DNA of 62,561 bases from NCBI RefSeq assembly GCF_014697585.1, contig NZ_JACJSB010000029.1, positions 1 to 62,561 of the forward strand. The letters run 5' to 3'. Below, in pieces: positions 54,767 to 62,561 of the stretch; the first letter of the stretch is position 1, and the number at the start of each line of letters is the position of its first letter. The stretch comes from Dolichospermum sp. FACHB-1091 (GTDB lineage: Bacteria > Cyanobacteriota > Cyanobacteriia > Cyanobacteriales > Nostocaceae). The notes under the pieces are model-generated. The model made no database searches, had not been told where the DNA came from, and saw only the letters and a program-made list of their open reading frames with translations. Made by a program: the position numbers and the translations under genes.

Positions 54767-55996
54767 TTAATTAAAGAATAAAAATCCGGTTTGTAATACA
54801 CCAACAAAAAACCCTAAAATACCACCTAAAGTCACAATTGCTTGTAATTCATTTCTGACAATTCCTTCAATAGCGTCTTCTAGTTCAGCCGGTGGTGTAG
54901 CTTTTACTCGTTCTACAATTACTTGATCTATAGATAAAATGGGAATTGTTTGCGCTACAATAATTTCTAAATCTTTCTCTAGATACTTTTCTAAAATTAA
55001 GGTCAAATCCCCAGAAACTACTTCTAAAGAAGTATTGACAACTGGTGAATTACTCAAGCGATTTAGTAATATAATAGATATCCTTTCCCAGTCAGCGGAT
55101 TCTGTTAATTCTTTGAGTAAATCACTACCACTATTTTGCAGGTATTGACGTACATTATCTCTAATAGTTTTTCGCAGTTGACGTACAGTACCGACGGGGA
55201 GATTTTGTAAAGATAAATTCTGTAATAATCCCTTAATGCGATCGCGCATTTTTAGATCTTTAATTAATTCTTGTAATCGTTCATTGGTCGCTTCTTTTTC
55301 ATCTAAACAAAATGTCCGTAACCGGGTTAGAGTATTCTTTAAACCGAACAAATTTGCAACTACCCAATAAGTACCACTGGTTTTTTCTCGAAAGCTTTCA
55401 TCAATAGTTTGAATTGTCCGATCTGTTAAGAAATCAATGATAATTTGTCGTAATCTATCAGGAGGTAAAACTATCTCTAATAACCAATCAGCTAACCGGT
55501 TAGACTGTTCTTCACTAAGTTGAAATTCTAGTAATACCTTATCAAATATTTGGTTAATTTGAGTTTCTAAAAATGTTTCCTGTCGTGCTAATACCCTCAA
55601 AAGACGCGGTAAAGATTCACCCAATAAATCCCGTAAAATTCCCGCTACAATTTTAGTAGTACGGGGGTTTTTATCATCTCTAATTTGCTCAAATAGCAGA
55701 CGTAATAACCACAGAACTCCTCCTTGTAACCGTTCAGGTTGTAAAAGTTTTCGCGCTAGATTTTGCAGTTCTTCTGGAGTCAGTAGGGACTTCATAATCG
55801 CATTAGCAATATTTTGTCCTAACCGCTCTTGATTACTAGGAATTAACCCAGGAGTAAATGGTACTCTTTTCCCAAAAACATAAACTGGTTTGTAGGGACG
55901 AAACAGCATTTTTATGGCTATATCGTTAGTATAATAGCCAATTAATCCACCCAGAATTGGGGGTGATACATATAATAAGATTTGAGACAAATCCAC
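54767..55996 (-). CDS. DUF445 family membrane protein
   Basis: A 409-residue protein of the DUF445 family. It has an N-terminal span with [45 protein letters not shown] (the family signature, about 16-61), a long helical middle, and a C-terminal span ([20 protein letters not shown]). It is probably anchored at both ends in the plasma membrane. Function unknown. menG lies 10 bp upstream on the same strand, which suggests co-transcription. Confidence 0.88.
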   Translation of the reverse strand: MDLSQILLYVSPPILGGLIGYYTNDIAIKMLFRPYKPVYVFGKRVPFTPGLIPSNQERLGQNIANAIMKSLLTPEELQNLARKLLQPERLQGGVLWLLRLLFEQIRDDKNPRTTKIVAGILRDLLGESLPRLLRVLARQETFLETQINQIFDKVLLEFQLSEEQSNRLADWLLEIVLPPDRLRQIIIDFLTDRTIQTIDESFREKTSGTYWVVANLFGLKNTLTRLRTFCLDEKEATNERLQELIKDLKMRDRIKGLLQNLSLQNLPVGTVRQLRKTIRDNVRQYLQNSGSDLLKELTESADWERISIILLNRLSNSPVVNTSLEVVSGDLTLILEKYLEKDLEIIVAQTIPILSIDQVIVERVKATPPAELEDAIEGIVRNELQAIVTLGGILGFFVGVLQTGFLFFN

Positions 55997-56006
55997 GGCT
56001 TTTGGA

Positions 56007-56696
56007 TTACCTAATTACTACTAATACTCCCATCATACCGTTCGCAATGGGATAGTGTCTAACTTCCTGAAAACCAACCTGACGCGCTAACTCTATCTGC
56101 TCCCTACCCGTGGGAAAGCGGTCTAAACTAGGGCTAATATAAGCATATTCTTCCTTTAAACCAAGATTAGTGGCTATAGGAACTACACAATTATCTAAAT
56201 ACCACTGTTGCACAGCGCGTAACTGTTGATGACTGGGACGATGAAAGTCTAAAATCGCAGCTTTAGCTCCTGGTTTAAGAACACGGTATATTTCTTGAAG
56301 ACTTTTGATAATATTTTTAACATTTCTTAATCCATATCCCATAGTAGCTGCATCAAAATAATTATGATCAAAAGGTAAATTTAATACATCTCCTTCTACC
56401 CAATTAATCGGAGGTTGAGGATAATAATTTTTGCAGCGTTCTTGAGCATTATTCAGTAAATTAGGGGAAAAATCAACTCCATAAACCTTTCCTGTCCTTC
56501 CCACACGACGTGCTAAACGAAAAGTTAAATCACCCGTACCGCAACATAGATCTAAGCTAGTATCACCAGGTTTAGCAGCGCTCCATTTGACTGTCATTTC
56601 TTTCCAAATTCGGTGTTGTCCTAAACTTAATTGATCATTTAGTTGATCATATACGGGAGCAATGCGGTTAAATATAGTACGAATTTCGTTACTCAT
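56007..56696 (-). CDS. menG: 2-phytyl-1,4-naphthoquinone methyltransferase MenG
   Basis: Last step of phylloquinone (photosystem I quinone) synthesis: methylation of the naphthoquinone ring with SAM. The 229-residue UbiE/MenG-family protein has the N-terminal [31 protein letters not shown] motif LDLCCGTGD (48-56), GVDFSPNLL, and [11 protein letters not shown] (UbiE signature). Ubiquinone is absent from cyanobacteria, so MenG is the proper name. It lies 10 bp before the DUF445 gene, same strand. Confidence 0.93.
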   Translation of the reverse strand: MSNEIRTIFNRIAPVYDQLNDQLSLGQHRIWKEMTVKWSAAKPGDTSLDLCCGTGDLTFRLARRVGRTGKVYGVDFSPNLLNNAQERCKNYYPQPPINWVEGDVLNLPFDHNYFDAATMGYGLRNVKNIIKSLQEIYRVLKPGAKAAILDFHRPSHQQLRAVQQWYLDNCVVPIATNLGLKEEYAYISPSLDRFPTGREQIELARQVGFQEVRHYPIANGMMGVLVVIR

Positions 56697-56869
56697 TTTT
56701 CAGGAAAAAAGCATAATTTTAATTTAAACCTGATCATACCAACTGACGGTTTCAACTGGGCGATTTTTACCTTGTAGGGTGCGTTAGCGACAGCCTAACC
56801 CACCGTTAATACATTTATTACAAAATCTGATGTGCTTAGAGAATTGATTAGAAAATTAAGAATTACAGA

Positions 56870-57020
56870 GGTTTTCGCTCTTATGAGGTACATCCTAAGC
56901 CCCCTCCTCGCACCCCCCTCAATCCCCCCGCTGCGGGGGGAAGAAAAGGATAAACTTTTGATATTGGAGGGGGTTGGGGGTGGGGTTCTTGTACCTCATA
57001 ACATCGGGAAGTGCTGTAAT
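56870..57020. repeat. 151-bp inverted-repeat element, family C copy 2
   Basis: Same outer parts as 46037-46140 (GGTTTTCGCTCTTATGAGGT ... ACATCGGGAAGTGCTGTAAT). The centre is 47 bp longer, with an extra CCCCCCGCTGCGGGGGG hairpin and AAGAAAAGGATAAAC. Confidence 0.9.
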
Positions 57021-57043
57021 TAAGAATTAATTAAGAATTAATA

Positions 57044-57070
57044 AAAAGCCGTCCTAGAAGGACGGGGCTT
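57044..57070. repeat. hairpin AAGCCGTCC / GGACGGGGCTT
   Basis: Stem GCC-GTCC / GGAC-GGGC with loop TAGAA. It resembles the end hairpins of IS200/IS605 or TnpB elements in cyanobacteria; no transposase gene is attached. Could be a remnant. Confidence 0.4.
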
Positions 57071-57116
57071 GTATCCCATTATTTTCGGTCAATCACTTAG
57101 AACAGATCAGTAATAA

Positions 57117-57201
57117 GACAAAATTAATTACACAAAAATACCGACTGAAATCCTTGACTAGCAAAGAAGTGGTAAATAACTAATATGTAATTAATTCTGT
57201 C
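57117..57201. repeat. 85-bp inverted-repeat element, family D copy 2
   Basis: Ends GACAAAATTAATTACACAAA and TAATTAATTCTGTC. The arms match 4926-5009; the centres are diverged. Lies between menG and the bifunctional nuclease gene in a 600-bp gene-free region (56697-57296) that otherwise shows no gene. Confidence 0.6.
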
Positions 57202-57296
57202 CAGCTAATTAAATAACTATTAAAAATTTCTAAAAAGCTTTTTTTATTTGCTTTTTTAATTTTCAATTGTTAATTTTTCCTTTTGATAAACCGATA

Positions 57297-57794
57297 TTAG
57301 CTTTCACTATTTCCAAACCGCTTAATTAAATCCTCGGGACGGAGATTAGAAATAAATTCGCGGAAGGCCTCCTGTTCAGCTTCATCAGCATCACGATCTA
57401 CGGGGATAGAAGCATCAGCAACTACTTCTTCCATGACCCAAATCGGGGTATTTGTACGGAGTGCAATAGCGATCGCATCACTGGGACGAGCATCAATTTC
57501 TTTTTTGACATCCCCTTGCTGAAGAATTAACGCAGCATAAAAGGTATCCTTTTGGAGAGTATGAATAATGACTCTATCCAAGGTCATATTCCATGCTTCC
57601 AGCATATTCACCATCAGGTCATGGGTTAAAGGTCTAGGAGGCTTTTGATTTTCCATAGCCCCCATAATTGCTCTCGCTTGTTCTTGACCGATGTAAATGG
57701 GCAAAGCGCGACGATCTGAACCATCCTTCAGGAGTACAATCGGGCTGCGGGTGATGGCATCTAATGCTATACCAGCGACTTTCATTTCTATCAT
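57297..57794 (-). CDS. bifunctional nuclease (BFN/DUF151) family protein
   Basis: A 165-residue protein with the BFN domain (about 3-130: MKVAGIALDAITRSPIVLLKDGSDRRALPIYIGQEQARAI and KKEIDARPSDAIAIALRTNTPIWV) and an acidic C-terminal segment in place of the plant UVR domain. Plant homologues have RNase and DNase activity. In bacteria the family is common but its role is unclear. Divergent from riboflavin synthase. Confidence 0.88.
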   Translation of the reverse strand: MIEMKVAGIALDAITRSPIVLLKDGSDRRALPIYIGQEQARAIMGAMENQKPPRPLTHDLMVNMLEAWNMTLDRVIIHTLQKDTFYAALILQQGDVKKEIDARPSDAIAIALRTNTPIWVMEEVVADASIPVDRDADEAEQEAFREFISNLRPEDLIKRFGNSES

Positions 57795-58192
57795 TGGTTC
57801 AGCCTCTAAAATACTTGAATCGCTTGGAACTATGTAGCAGACAATACACTTTTGGGAAAATTAAAAATTAATAATTAAAAATTAAAAAAGCAGATTAAAC
57901 GAGCTTTTTAGGAATTTTTAATGGTTTGTTGACTGTTGTTGTGGTATCCTAGCAATCAGGTATAAATAAACCCATTTCATACCATATTAACAACTAATTT
58001 ATTTATCCGTCATATTTTATCCTTCTTTAACCTTTTAATTCAAGTATGCCTTGGGATTGATGTTAATATGTTAATATTCATTTAGCAAAATCGGGAAAGC
58101 AATTAAACTTACGGACTTTACATTTTTTCCGAGAATTATGAGTTGATTTCCGCCAAAATTAAGCAATAAATAAAATTAGTTTCGGAAAAGCT
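57795..58192. other. divergent promoter region between nuclease and riboflavin synthase genes
   Basis: 398 bp without a gene. Contains AATTAAAAATTAATAATTAA words (about 57858-57888) and no recognisable FMN riboswitch before the riboflavin synthase gene. Confidence 0.45.
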
Positions 58193-58852
58193 GTGTTTAC
58201 AGGATTAATTCAAGGTTTAGGAACGATAAAACCCCATTCGGGAAATTTGTGGCAGATTAGTTATCTTAGCCGCCTACAGACAATCGTTCAGGACTTGGCC
58301 TATGGTGATAGTGTAGCCGTAGATGGAGTCTGTCTGACAGTTGAGGAAATATTAAAAGATGGATTTATTGCCACCGCTTCACCGGAAACCCTCGGCCGCA
58401 CAACATTAGGTAAGGAAGAAACTCAGCAAAGATATGTCAACTTAGAAACGTCTTTGCGAGTAGGCGGTAAAGTCGGTGGTCATTTTGTCATGGGTCATGT
58501 AGATGGAATTGGTCAGTTAATAACATCTAAACAAACTGCTAGCTCCTGGGAAATGACCTTTGTTGCCCCAGATGCGATCGCTCGTTATATTGTTCCTAAA
58601 GGTAGTATTGCTGTTAATGGTATCAGCCTAACGGTCGCTGAATATAAATCAGAGTTATCTCAATTTACAGTCGCAGTCATACCCCTGACTTATGCCGAAA
58701 CCAATCTGAGTCATTTACTCCCAGGGAGTTGGGTAAATTTAGAAGGAGACATATTGGGTAAATACGTGGAAAAATTTCTCACTCCTGGAAATAATCACCA
58801 TCAACAAGAGGAAATTACAACTGCATTCTTAGCAGAAAACGGGTATTTGTAG
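58193..58852 (+). CDS. ribE: riboflavin synthase
   Basis: Dismutates two 6,7-dimethyl-8-ribityllumazine molecules to riboflavin. The 219 residues form two similar lumazine-binding barrels (about 1-95 and 96-195): MFTGLIQGLG starts the first, with the conserved VDGVCLTVEE; the second begins GGHFVMGHVDGIG and contains VNGISLTVAE. The start is GTG at 58193, fixed by the highly conserved N-terminus. Monocistronic here. Confidence 0.95.
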   Translation: MFTGLIQGLGTIKPHSGNLWQISYLSRLQTIVQDLAYGDSVAVDGVCLTVEEILKDGFIATASPETLGRTTLGKEETQQRYVNLETSLRVGGKVGGHFVMGHVDGIGQLITSKQTASSWEMTFVAPDAIARYIVPKGSIAVNGISLTVAEYKSELSQFTVAVIPLTYAETNLSHLLPGSWVNLEGDILGKYVEKFLTPGNNHHQQEEITTAFLAENGYL

Positions 58853-58925
58853 GGAGAATTAACTAGAAATGGGGAATAATTATCAACTGACAATTATTCC
58901 CCATTCCACCTCTTTTCTACCCTAA

Positions 58926-60476
58926 TTACCGAGCTTGGGCTATTCTTTGAGAAGATTGTATCAATTGACTGAGGCCACCCTCTAACTGTACACCTGGGTC
59001 AACAGCAACCCATCCATTTTGGGTGAGGTGACGGACTTCAAAGTGCAAGTGAGGTCCTGTAGAGTTACCAGTGCTACCAACTAGGCCCAGGACTGTTCCC
59101 GGTTCTACCCATTGACCGGGTTGAACAAAGATTTCCGACATATGACCGTAGAGAGTTTGTTGAGCCGAACTGTGATTAATAATTACAGCTAAACCATAAC
59201 CACCAACCCAATTAGCAGTTTCGACTTGACCTTTAGCCGCCGCTAAAATTGGCGTTCCCGCGGGCGCACCTAAGTCTGTACCAGCGTGAAAGCGGCTATC
59301 ACCTGTGATAGGATGAACCCGCCAGCCAAACAAAGAAGTAATTGGGGCGGCCATAGCTAGAGGAAAAATCATTCCCGAACCGCCAGCGCCACGATAGGCA
59401 ATGGTATGAGTATAAGGAACTTCTGGCAATACTGATGCCAGGGAGAAGTTATAAGACACCATACTAGGACGAGGAGCAACATTGCCCTCCATCATTGGCG
59501 CTGGTAAAATACCCACCTGGGGAGGGACTGGAGTAGTGCTGACAGTTGTAGCGCTAAATTTCTCAGGACGGGGGATAAGGTGATGACGATAGGCGGCCTT
59601 TGTATGACTGCTGATATTAGTTCTATTTTCAATTTCTCTTGGCTGCCAATTATTGCGAGTCCGACCAATTTTGCTCCCATTCCTAACAACAGCCTCAGCA
59701 ATATTCTCCCTCTGTTTCTTATTTGTCGTTATAGGTGTCCAGGCTGATTTTTTGCTCGATAACACCGTCGGTAGTTTAGCGGTTTCACTTCGTTTCAGCC
59801 AAGTCGGTGATGACCTTTTATACTTTGCTATAGAAGGAATTTGACTGGGCTTGGTGCAAGCACCCCCTGCTAAAATTGTTTGACAACCCTGATCCCGTTC
59901 TGTCACTACTACAGAACTTGGTGATTCATATTTGCCCGTGTCAGCATTGTTGTACTCAGTCGGATCAATATAATTGTTGTTGTAATCCTTTGCTTTACTC
60001 TCTGCATCTATGATATTGATATTATTTTGAGCCGTATTCGCCGATTGGGAGACTTCTGGGAGTTTTTTGACTATTGAGTCAGCTTCACTAACATTAGCGG
60101 TCTGTTGAGCATTTTCACCCCTGGATTTTCCATCTCCAATAACTTGTATTGTGGATCTACTTCTGCTACTTAGCCTTTTTTTCAGCGTAGCAAGGCGAGC
60201 AGAAAAATCTGTGGTTGCCTGTGCTTTTGGTGACACAATAGTTTCTTGATGTCCGGGACTGGCTGCTGCTGTTGGCAGGGAACTCTTAAGGGAACTCTTA
60301 ATAGTTGGGACAATTTTGTCTATTGATGAAGTTTCACTTGCAGTCACAAAACCGCTACCGATAAGACTAAAGCTAGTTAGTAAACACAAGCTTCGTTCAG
60401 GTAGTTTAGAAGCAAAACCTTTACTCATACCACATAGGTAAAAATTTTTACGAGCAGATTGATGATGCTGCGTCAT
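58926..60476 (-). CDS. M23 family peptidoglycan endopeptidase
   Basis: A 516-residue exported protein. It has a hydrophobic N-terminal segment (about 28-46), a long low-complexity Ser/Thr/Asn-rich region, and a C-terminal LytM/M23 domain (about 375-500) with zinc ligands in FHAGTDLGAP (HxxxD) and in GPHLHFEVR (HxH), plus the loop TLYGHMSE. This domain cuts peptide cross-links in peptidoglycan during growth or division. The N-terminal LysM repeats usual in NlpD-type proteins are absent. The first ATG gives an unusually long lead (MTQHHQSARK); ATG at codon 17 (MSKGF) could be the true start. Confidence 0.88.
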   Translation of the reverse strand: MTQHHQSARKNFYLCGMSKGFASKLPERSLCLLTSFSLIGSGFVTASETSSIDKIVPTIKSSLKSSLPTAAASPGHQETIVSPKAQATTDFSARLATLKKRLSSRSRSTIQVIGDGKSRGENAQQTANVSEADSIVKKLPEVSQSANTAQNNINIIDAESKAKDYNNNYIDPTEYNNADTGKYESPSSVVVTERDQGCQTILAGGACTKPSQIPSIAKYKRSSPTWLKRSETAKLPTVLSSKKSAWTPITTNKKQRENIAEAVVRNGSKIGRTRNNWQPREIENRTNISSHTKAAYRHHLIPRPEKFSATTVSTTPVPPQVGILPAPMMEGNVAPRPSMVSYNFSLASVLPEVPYTHTIAYRGAGGSGMIFPLAMAAPITSLFGWRVHPITGDSRFHAGTDLGAPAGTPILAAAKGQVETANWVGGYGLAVIINHSSAQQTLYGHMSEIFVQPGQWVEPGTVLGLVGSTGNSTGPHLHFEVRHLTQNGWVAVDPGVQLEGGLSQLIQSSQRIAQAR

Positions 60477-60566
60477 TTGTTCTCTTTTTTTGTGTGTAAT
60501 AAAGCTGATGAAATCATGTCATTATCGGATATGCTGTTACAGTAGGTAATATTTTTAACAAAAATA

Positions 60567-61382
60567 TCATTGAACCGAAGCTTGAGGATAACCCAAACTG
60601 ATTGTACCTGGTTGGCAGGAAATTTCTGATGTTACCGCTGCTTTTGGCTCACAATTTGTTATTCTTAACCGGAGATTACCCTCTTCAGTTACACCAACTA
60701 CTGTACCTAAAAGATTGTTGACATAAACATGATCACCCATATTTGTCAGTAGATCAAGATAGTGAGACAAAAGTATACTTATTCCCTCTACCTGTAGACA
60801 ATCTATACCGGACTTAATTCCTAGTAAAACCTTTGAAGTTAGCATTTCCAGGTGATCTATCATCTGATGATCCTGGGAATTAAGCCAAAGTTTCAGATTA
60901 ATTCCCGTGGCTGGAACAAGATTATCCCAGTTAATGCCAACACCAATAATGGCTTGAGAGATTTGTCCTTTATTGACTTTGGTTTCCGTTAAAATGCCGC
61001 CTAATTTGCGACCATTTAATACTAAATCATTTGGCCATTTTATGCCCAGGGGTATACCACATTTTCTTAATTGTGCTGTAATTCCCCAAGCACTAGCCAG
61101 GGTAAGCTGATAACTGCTGGTAGCTTCTAATTGAGGATCTATTGCCATTGAAAGATATAGCCCACCAGTGGGAGACTGCCATTGACGGCCCCATTGTCCT
61201 CTGCCAGATGTTTGTTGGGTAGCAATTACTACACAACCAGGCTTTTCTCCTTGATCAATGAGTTGCCACAGGGTTTGATTTGTGGAAGATACTGTGTTAA
61301 AAATATGTAAGGAGAATGGTAAGTCTTGATGCTCATATTCTACTTTTAAGTTGTCTACCAAAAGTTGCTGATTAAATTCCAC
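60567..61382 (-). CDS. birA: biotin-[acetyl-CoA-carboxylase] ligase
   Basis: Attaches biotin to the biotin carboxyl carrier protein of acetyl-CoA carboxylase via biotinyl-AMP. The 271-residue protein holds the biotin-binding loop TSGRGQWGRQWQSP (about 58-71), GGLYLSM, IKWPNDLVLNGRKLGGIL with the catalytic lysine, and a C-terminal SH3-like domain. It lacks the N-terminal helix-turn-helix of E. coli BirA, so it is an enzyme only, not a repressor. Divergent from pgeF. Confidence 0.93.
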   Translation of the reverse strand: MEFNQQLLVDNLKVEYEHQDLPFSLHIFNTVSSTNQTLWQLIDQGEKPGCVVIATQQTSGRGQWGRQWQSPTGGLYLSMAIDPQLEATSSYQLTLASAWGITAQLRKCGIPLGIKWPNDLVLNGRKLGGILTETKVNKGQISQAIIGVGINWDNLVPATGINLKLWLNSQDHQMIDHLEMLTSKVLLGIKSGIDCLQVEGISILLSHYLDLLTNMGDHVYVNNLLGTVVGVTEEGNLRLRITNCEPKAAVTSEISCQPGTISLGYPQASVQ

Positions 61383-61487
61383 CGCAGTTCCCCATAATTC
61401 AAAATTTTCTTGGCAAATCTTTTTTGGCTGTTGTTCAAGTTAGCATTGATTAAAGATGGTTAATTTTCTGTTGAGGTTTGGTTAAAA

Positions 61488-62267
61488 ATGCACACTTGGC
61501 ATTGGCACAATTGGGAAGGTCTACCTTACCTGACTTGTAATCTTCTAAAACCCTGGACTCATGGTTTCTTTACCCAATGGTTTTGGCCACGTTCACCCCA
61601 TGAGCTAACTCAGGCACTACAACCAGGGGCTTTGGCTTATCGTTTAAAACAGGTTCATGGCAATACTGTTTTGACTCCCCAGGAAATTCATCATTATGTT
61701 AACACCAGTGATGATGATTTGGCGTTAGCAGACGGCTTAATTACTCAGCAACCTTTACAAGCTGTGTGGGTAGCTTCTGCTGATTGTACACCTGTTTTGA
61801 TTGGAGATGTCAAAACAGGACAAGTAGCGGCTTTACACGCTGGTTGGCGCGGCACTGCGGCGAAAATTGTCCCTAAAGCTGTTAAAAGAATGCAAGCCCA
61901 CGGTAGTAGTTTAGCAGATTTGCGCGTGGCAATGGGTCCAGCTATTGCGGGTGAAGTTTATCAAGTTGCTGTGGAAGTGGCTGCGGAAATAGGCTCAACA
62001 ATTGTACCACATAATAACCCAGAAAAAATTATTGCCGCTTTACATGATTTACCCAATTCACCTTTACTTGGAGATATAGAACCAGGAAAAGTTCGTTTAG
62101 ATGTGCGTCAGGTAAATACTTTGCAGTTAGAACGGTTGGGAATTAGTTTAGAACAAATTGCGATCGCTCCCTATTGTACTTTCCAAACTCCAGAACATTT
62201 CTTTTCCTATCGTCGAGAAAAGCAGAAAAAGGTGCAATGGTCCGGAATTATCAGTATAAGTAAATAA
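61488..62267 (+). CDS. pgeF: peptidoglycan editing factor PgeF (YfiH/laccase-domain)
   Basis: A 259-residue member of the multicopper-polyphenol-oxidase-like DUF152 family. PgeF removes wrongly incorporated amino acids from peptidoglycan precursors in E. coli; other homologues act on purine nucleosides. Metal and active-site motifs are visible: LKQVHGN, SADCTPVLIGD, and ALHAGWRGTAAKI, which supply His-Cys-His ligands. Divergent from birA with 105 bp between. Confidence 0.9.
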   Translation: MHTWHWHNWEGLPYLTCNLLKPWTHGFFTQWFWPRSPHELTQALQPGALAYRLKQVHGNTVLTPQEIHHYVNTSDDDLALADGLITQQPLQAVWVASADCTPVLIGDVKTGQVAALHAGWRGTAAKIVPKAVKRMQAHGSSLADLRVAMGPAIAGEVYQVAVEVAAEIGSTIVPHNNPEKIIAALHDLPNSPLLGDIEPGKVRLDVRQVNTLQLERLGISLEQIAIAPYCTFQTPEHFFSYRREKQKKVQWSGIISISK

Positions 62268-62499
62268 TAACATCTTTAAGCGCAGCCTTAGTAGTTGGTT
62301 ATATTGATTAGGGTGAGTTTGAACCTGAAAAATTGCAGAAAAAAGACAGACAAGATTCTTTGACTTTTTTTTGGGGGTGCTAGGGCTAATTAACAGTAAC
62401 TCAAAAGCTAACAATTAATAACAATTAACTACTTATGCTTCCTATGCCAAGTCACACCTCTATGGTAACAATATTGGAATTTTGTTGTAAAATATCTTC
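62268..62499. other. region between pgeF and TnpB, probably containing the element's left end
   Basis: 232 bp without a gene. A T8/G5 tract lies at 62366-62378. The last 60 bp before the TnpB ATG are presumably the left end of the element, but I see no clear hairpin to delimit it. Confidence 0.35.
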
Positions 62500-62561
62500 A
62501 TGCTACTAGGATTCAAGACAGAACTCAAGGTAAACAAGCAACAAAAACTACTACTGGCACA
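62500..62561 (+). CDS. tnpB: TnpB-like protein of an IS200/IS605-family element, cut by the window end
   Basis: Twenty codons from ATG 62500 read MLLGFKTELKVNKQQKLLLA. That is the typical N-terminus of IS200/IS605 TnpB (OrfB), an RNA-guided nuclease encoded by these transposons. The rest lies outside the window, so whether it is intact cannot be judged. The match is short but distinctive. Confidence 0.7.
   Translation, partial: MLLGFKTELKVNKQQKLLLA

Noticed and set aside
57795-58192. FMN riboswitch before riboflavin synthase
   Set aside because: None of the conserved FMN-aptamer words are visible.

Overview
The window reads as chromosomal DNA of a filamentous, heterocyst-forming cyanobacterium (order Nostocales). 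The evidence is: scattered HIP1 octamers (GCGATCGC), for example near 567; a tRNA-Leu(UAA) gene with a group I intron; the cyanobacterial genes ndhL, ccmP, menG (phylloquinone type) and a DUF3007 gene; heptamer tandem-repeat arrays and many intergenic palindromes; and an adjacent flv3-like/flv1-like pair. In Anabaena that adjacent arrangement is the heterocyst-specific flv3B-flv1B pair. The DNA is AT-rich. I cannot fix the genus from sequence alone.

Layout. 1-3.8 kb: remnant of a small gene, a repeat array, clpB and an SRPBCC protein. 3.9-9.6 kb: a small membrane protein, a secreted DUF4360 protein, rubredoxin plus a flavoprotein, lpxD and purH. 9.6-13.2 kb: a small-RNA candidate, then a DUF305 protein with a response regulator and histidine kinase, which looks like a metal-response module. 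13.2-16 kb (minus strand): a MATE-like transporter and a cysteine-synthase-like PLP enzyme behind a broken, unidentified gene. 16.6-20.2 kb: YbjN protein, lipoate-ligase-family protein and a two-gene ABC exporter. 20.4-25.4 kb: a single-chain restriction-modification enzyme of type ISP architecture carrying dispersed repeats in frame. 25.7-31 kb: mannose-1-phosphate guanylyltransferase, an LCP-family protein, a secreted pentapeptide protein and murJ. 31-34.9 kb: an uncharacterised operon (TPR plus trypsin-like protease, secreted protein, membrane protein). 35.5-40.9 kb: mgtE, pyrB, a coiled-coil membrane protein, trpA, DUF3007 and ndhL. 41.2-41.8 kb: intron-bearing tRNA-Leu followed by a possible structured RNA. 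41.8-49.9 kb: methyltransferase, fused dipeptide-type ABC ATPase, ABC-2 permease, prxQ, cobQ and a pentapeptide protein. 50-54.7 kb: ccmP and the flavodiiron pair. 54.8-62.3 kb: DUF445, menG, bifunctional nuclease, riboflavin synthase, M23 peptidase, birA and pgeF. The right edge cuts the first codons of a TnpB gene.

Most genes are housekeeping: chaperone, purine, pyrimidine, tryptophan, cobalamin, riboflavin, phylloquinone and envelope functions. The photosynthetic and oxygen-handling genes (ndhL, ccmP, flv pair, menG, prxQ) are spread among them. The accessory signal lies mainly in the restriction enzyme, the TPR-protease operon, the PLP-enzyme/transporter pair and the intergenic DNA. The intergenic DNA holds at least four families of short elements with terminal inverted repeats, present in two or three copies each, plus a longer one-copy element and several heptamer arrays. 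One array runs directly into the pyrB start codon, and palindromes of the same kind sit inside the restriction gene without breaking its frame.
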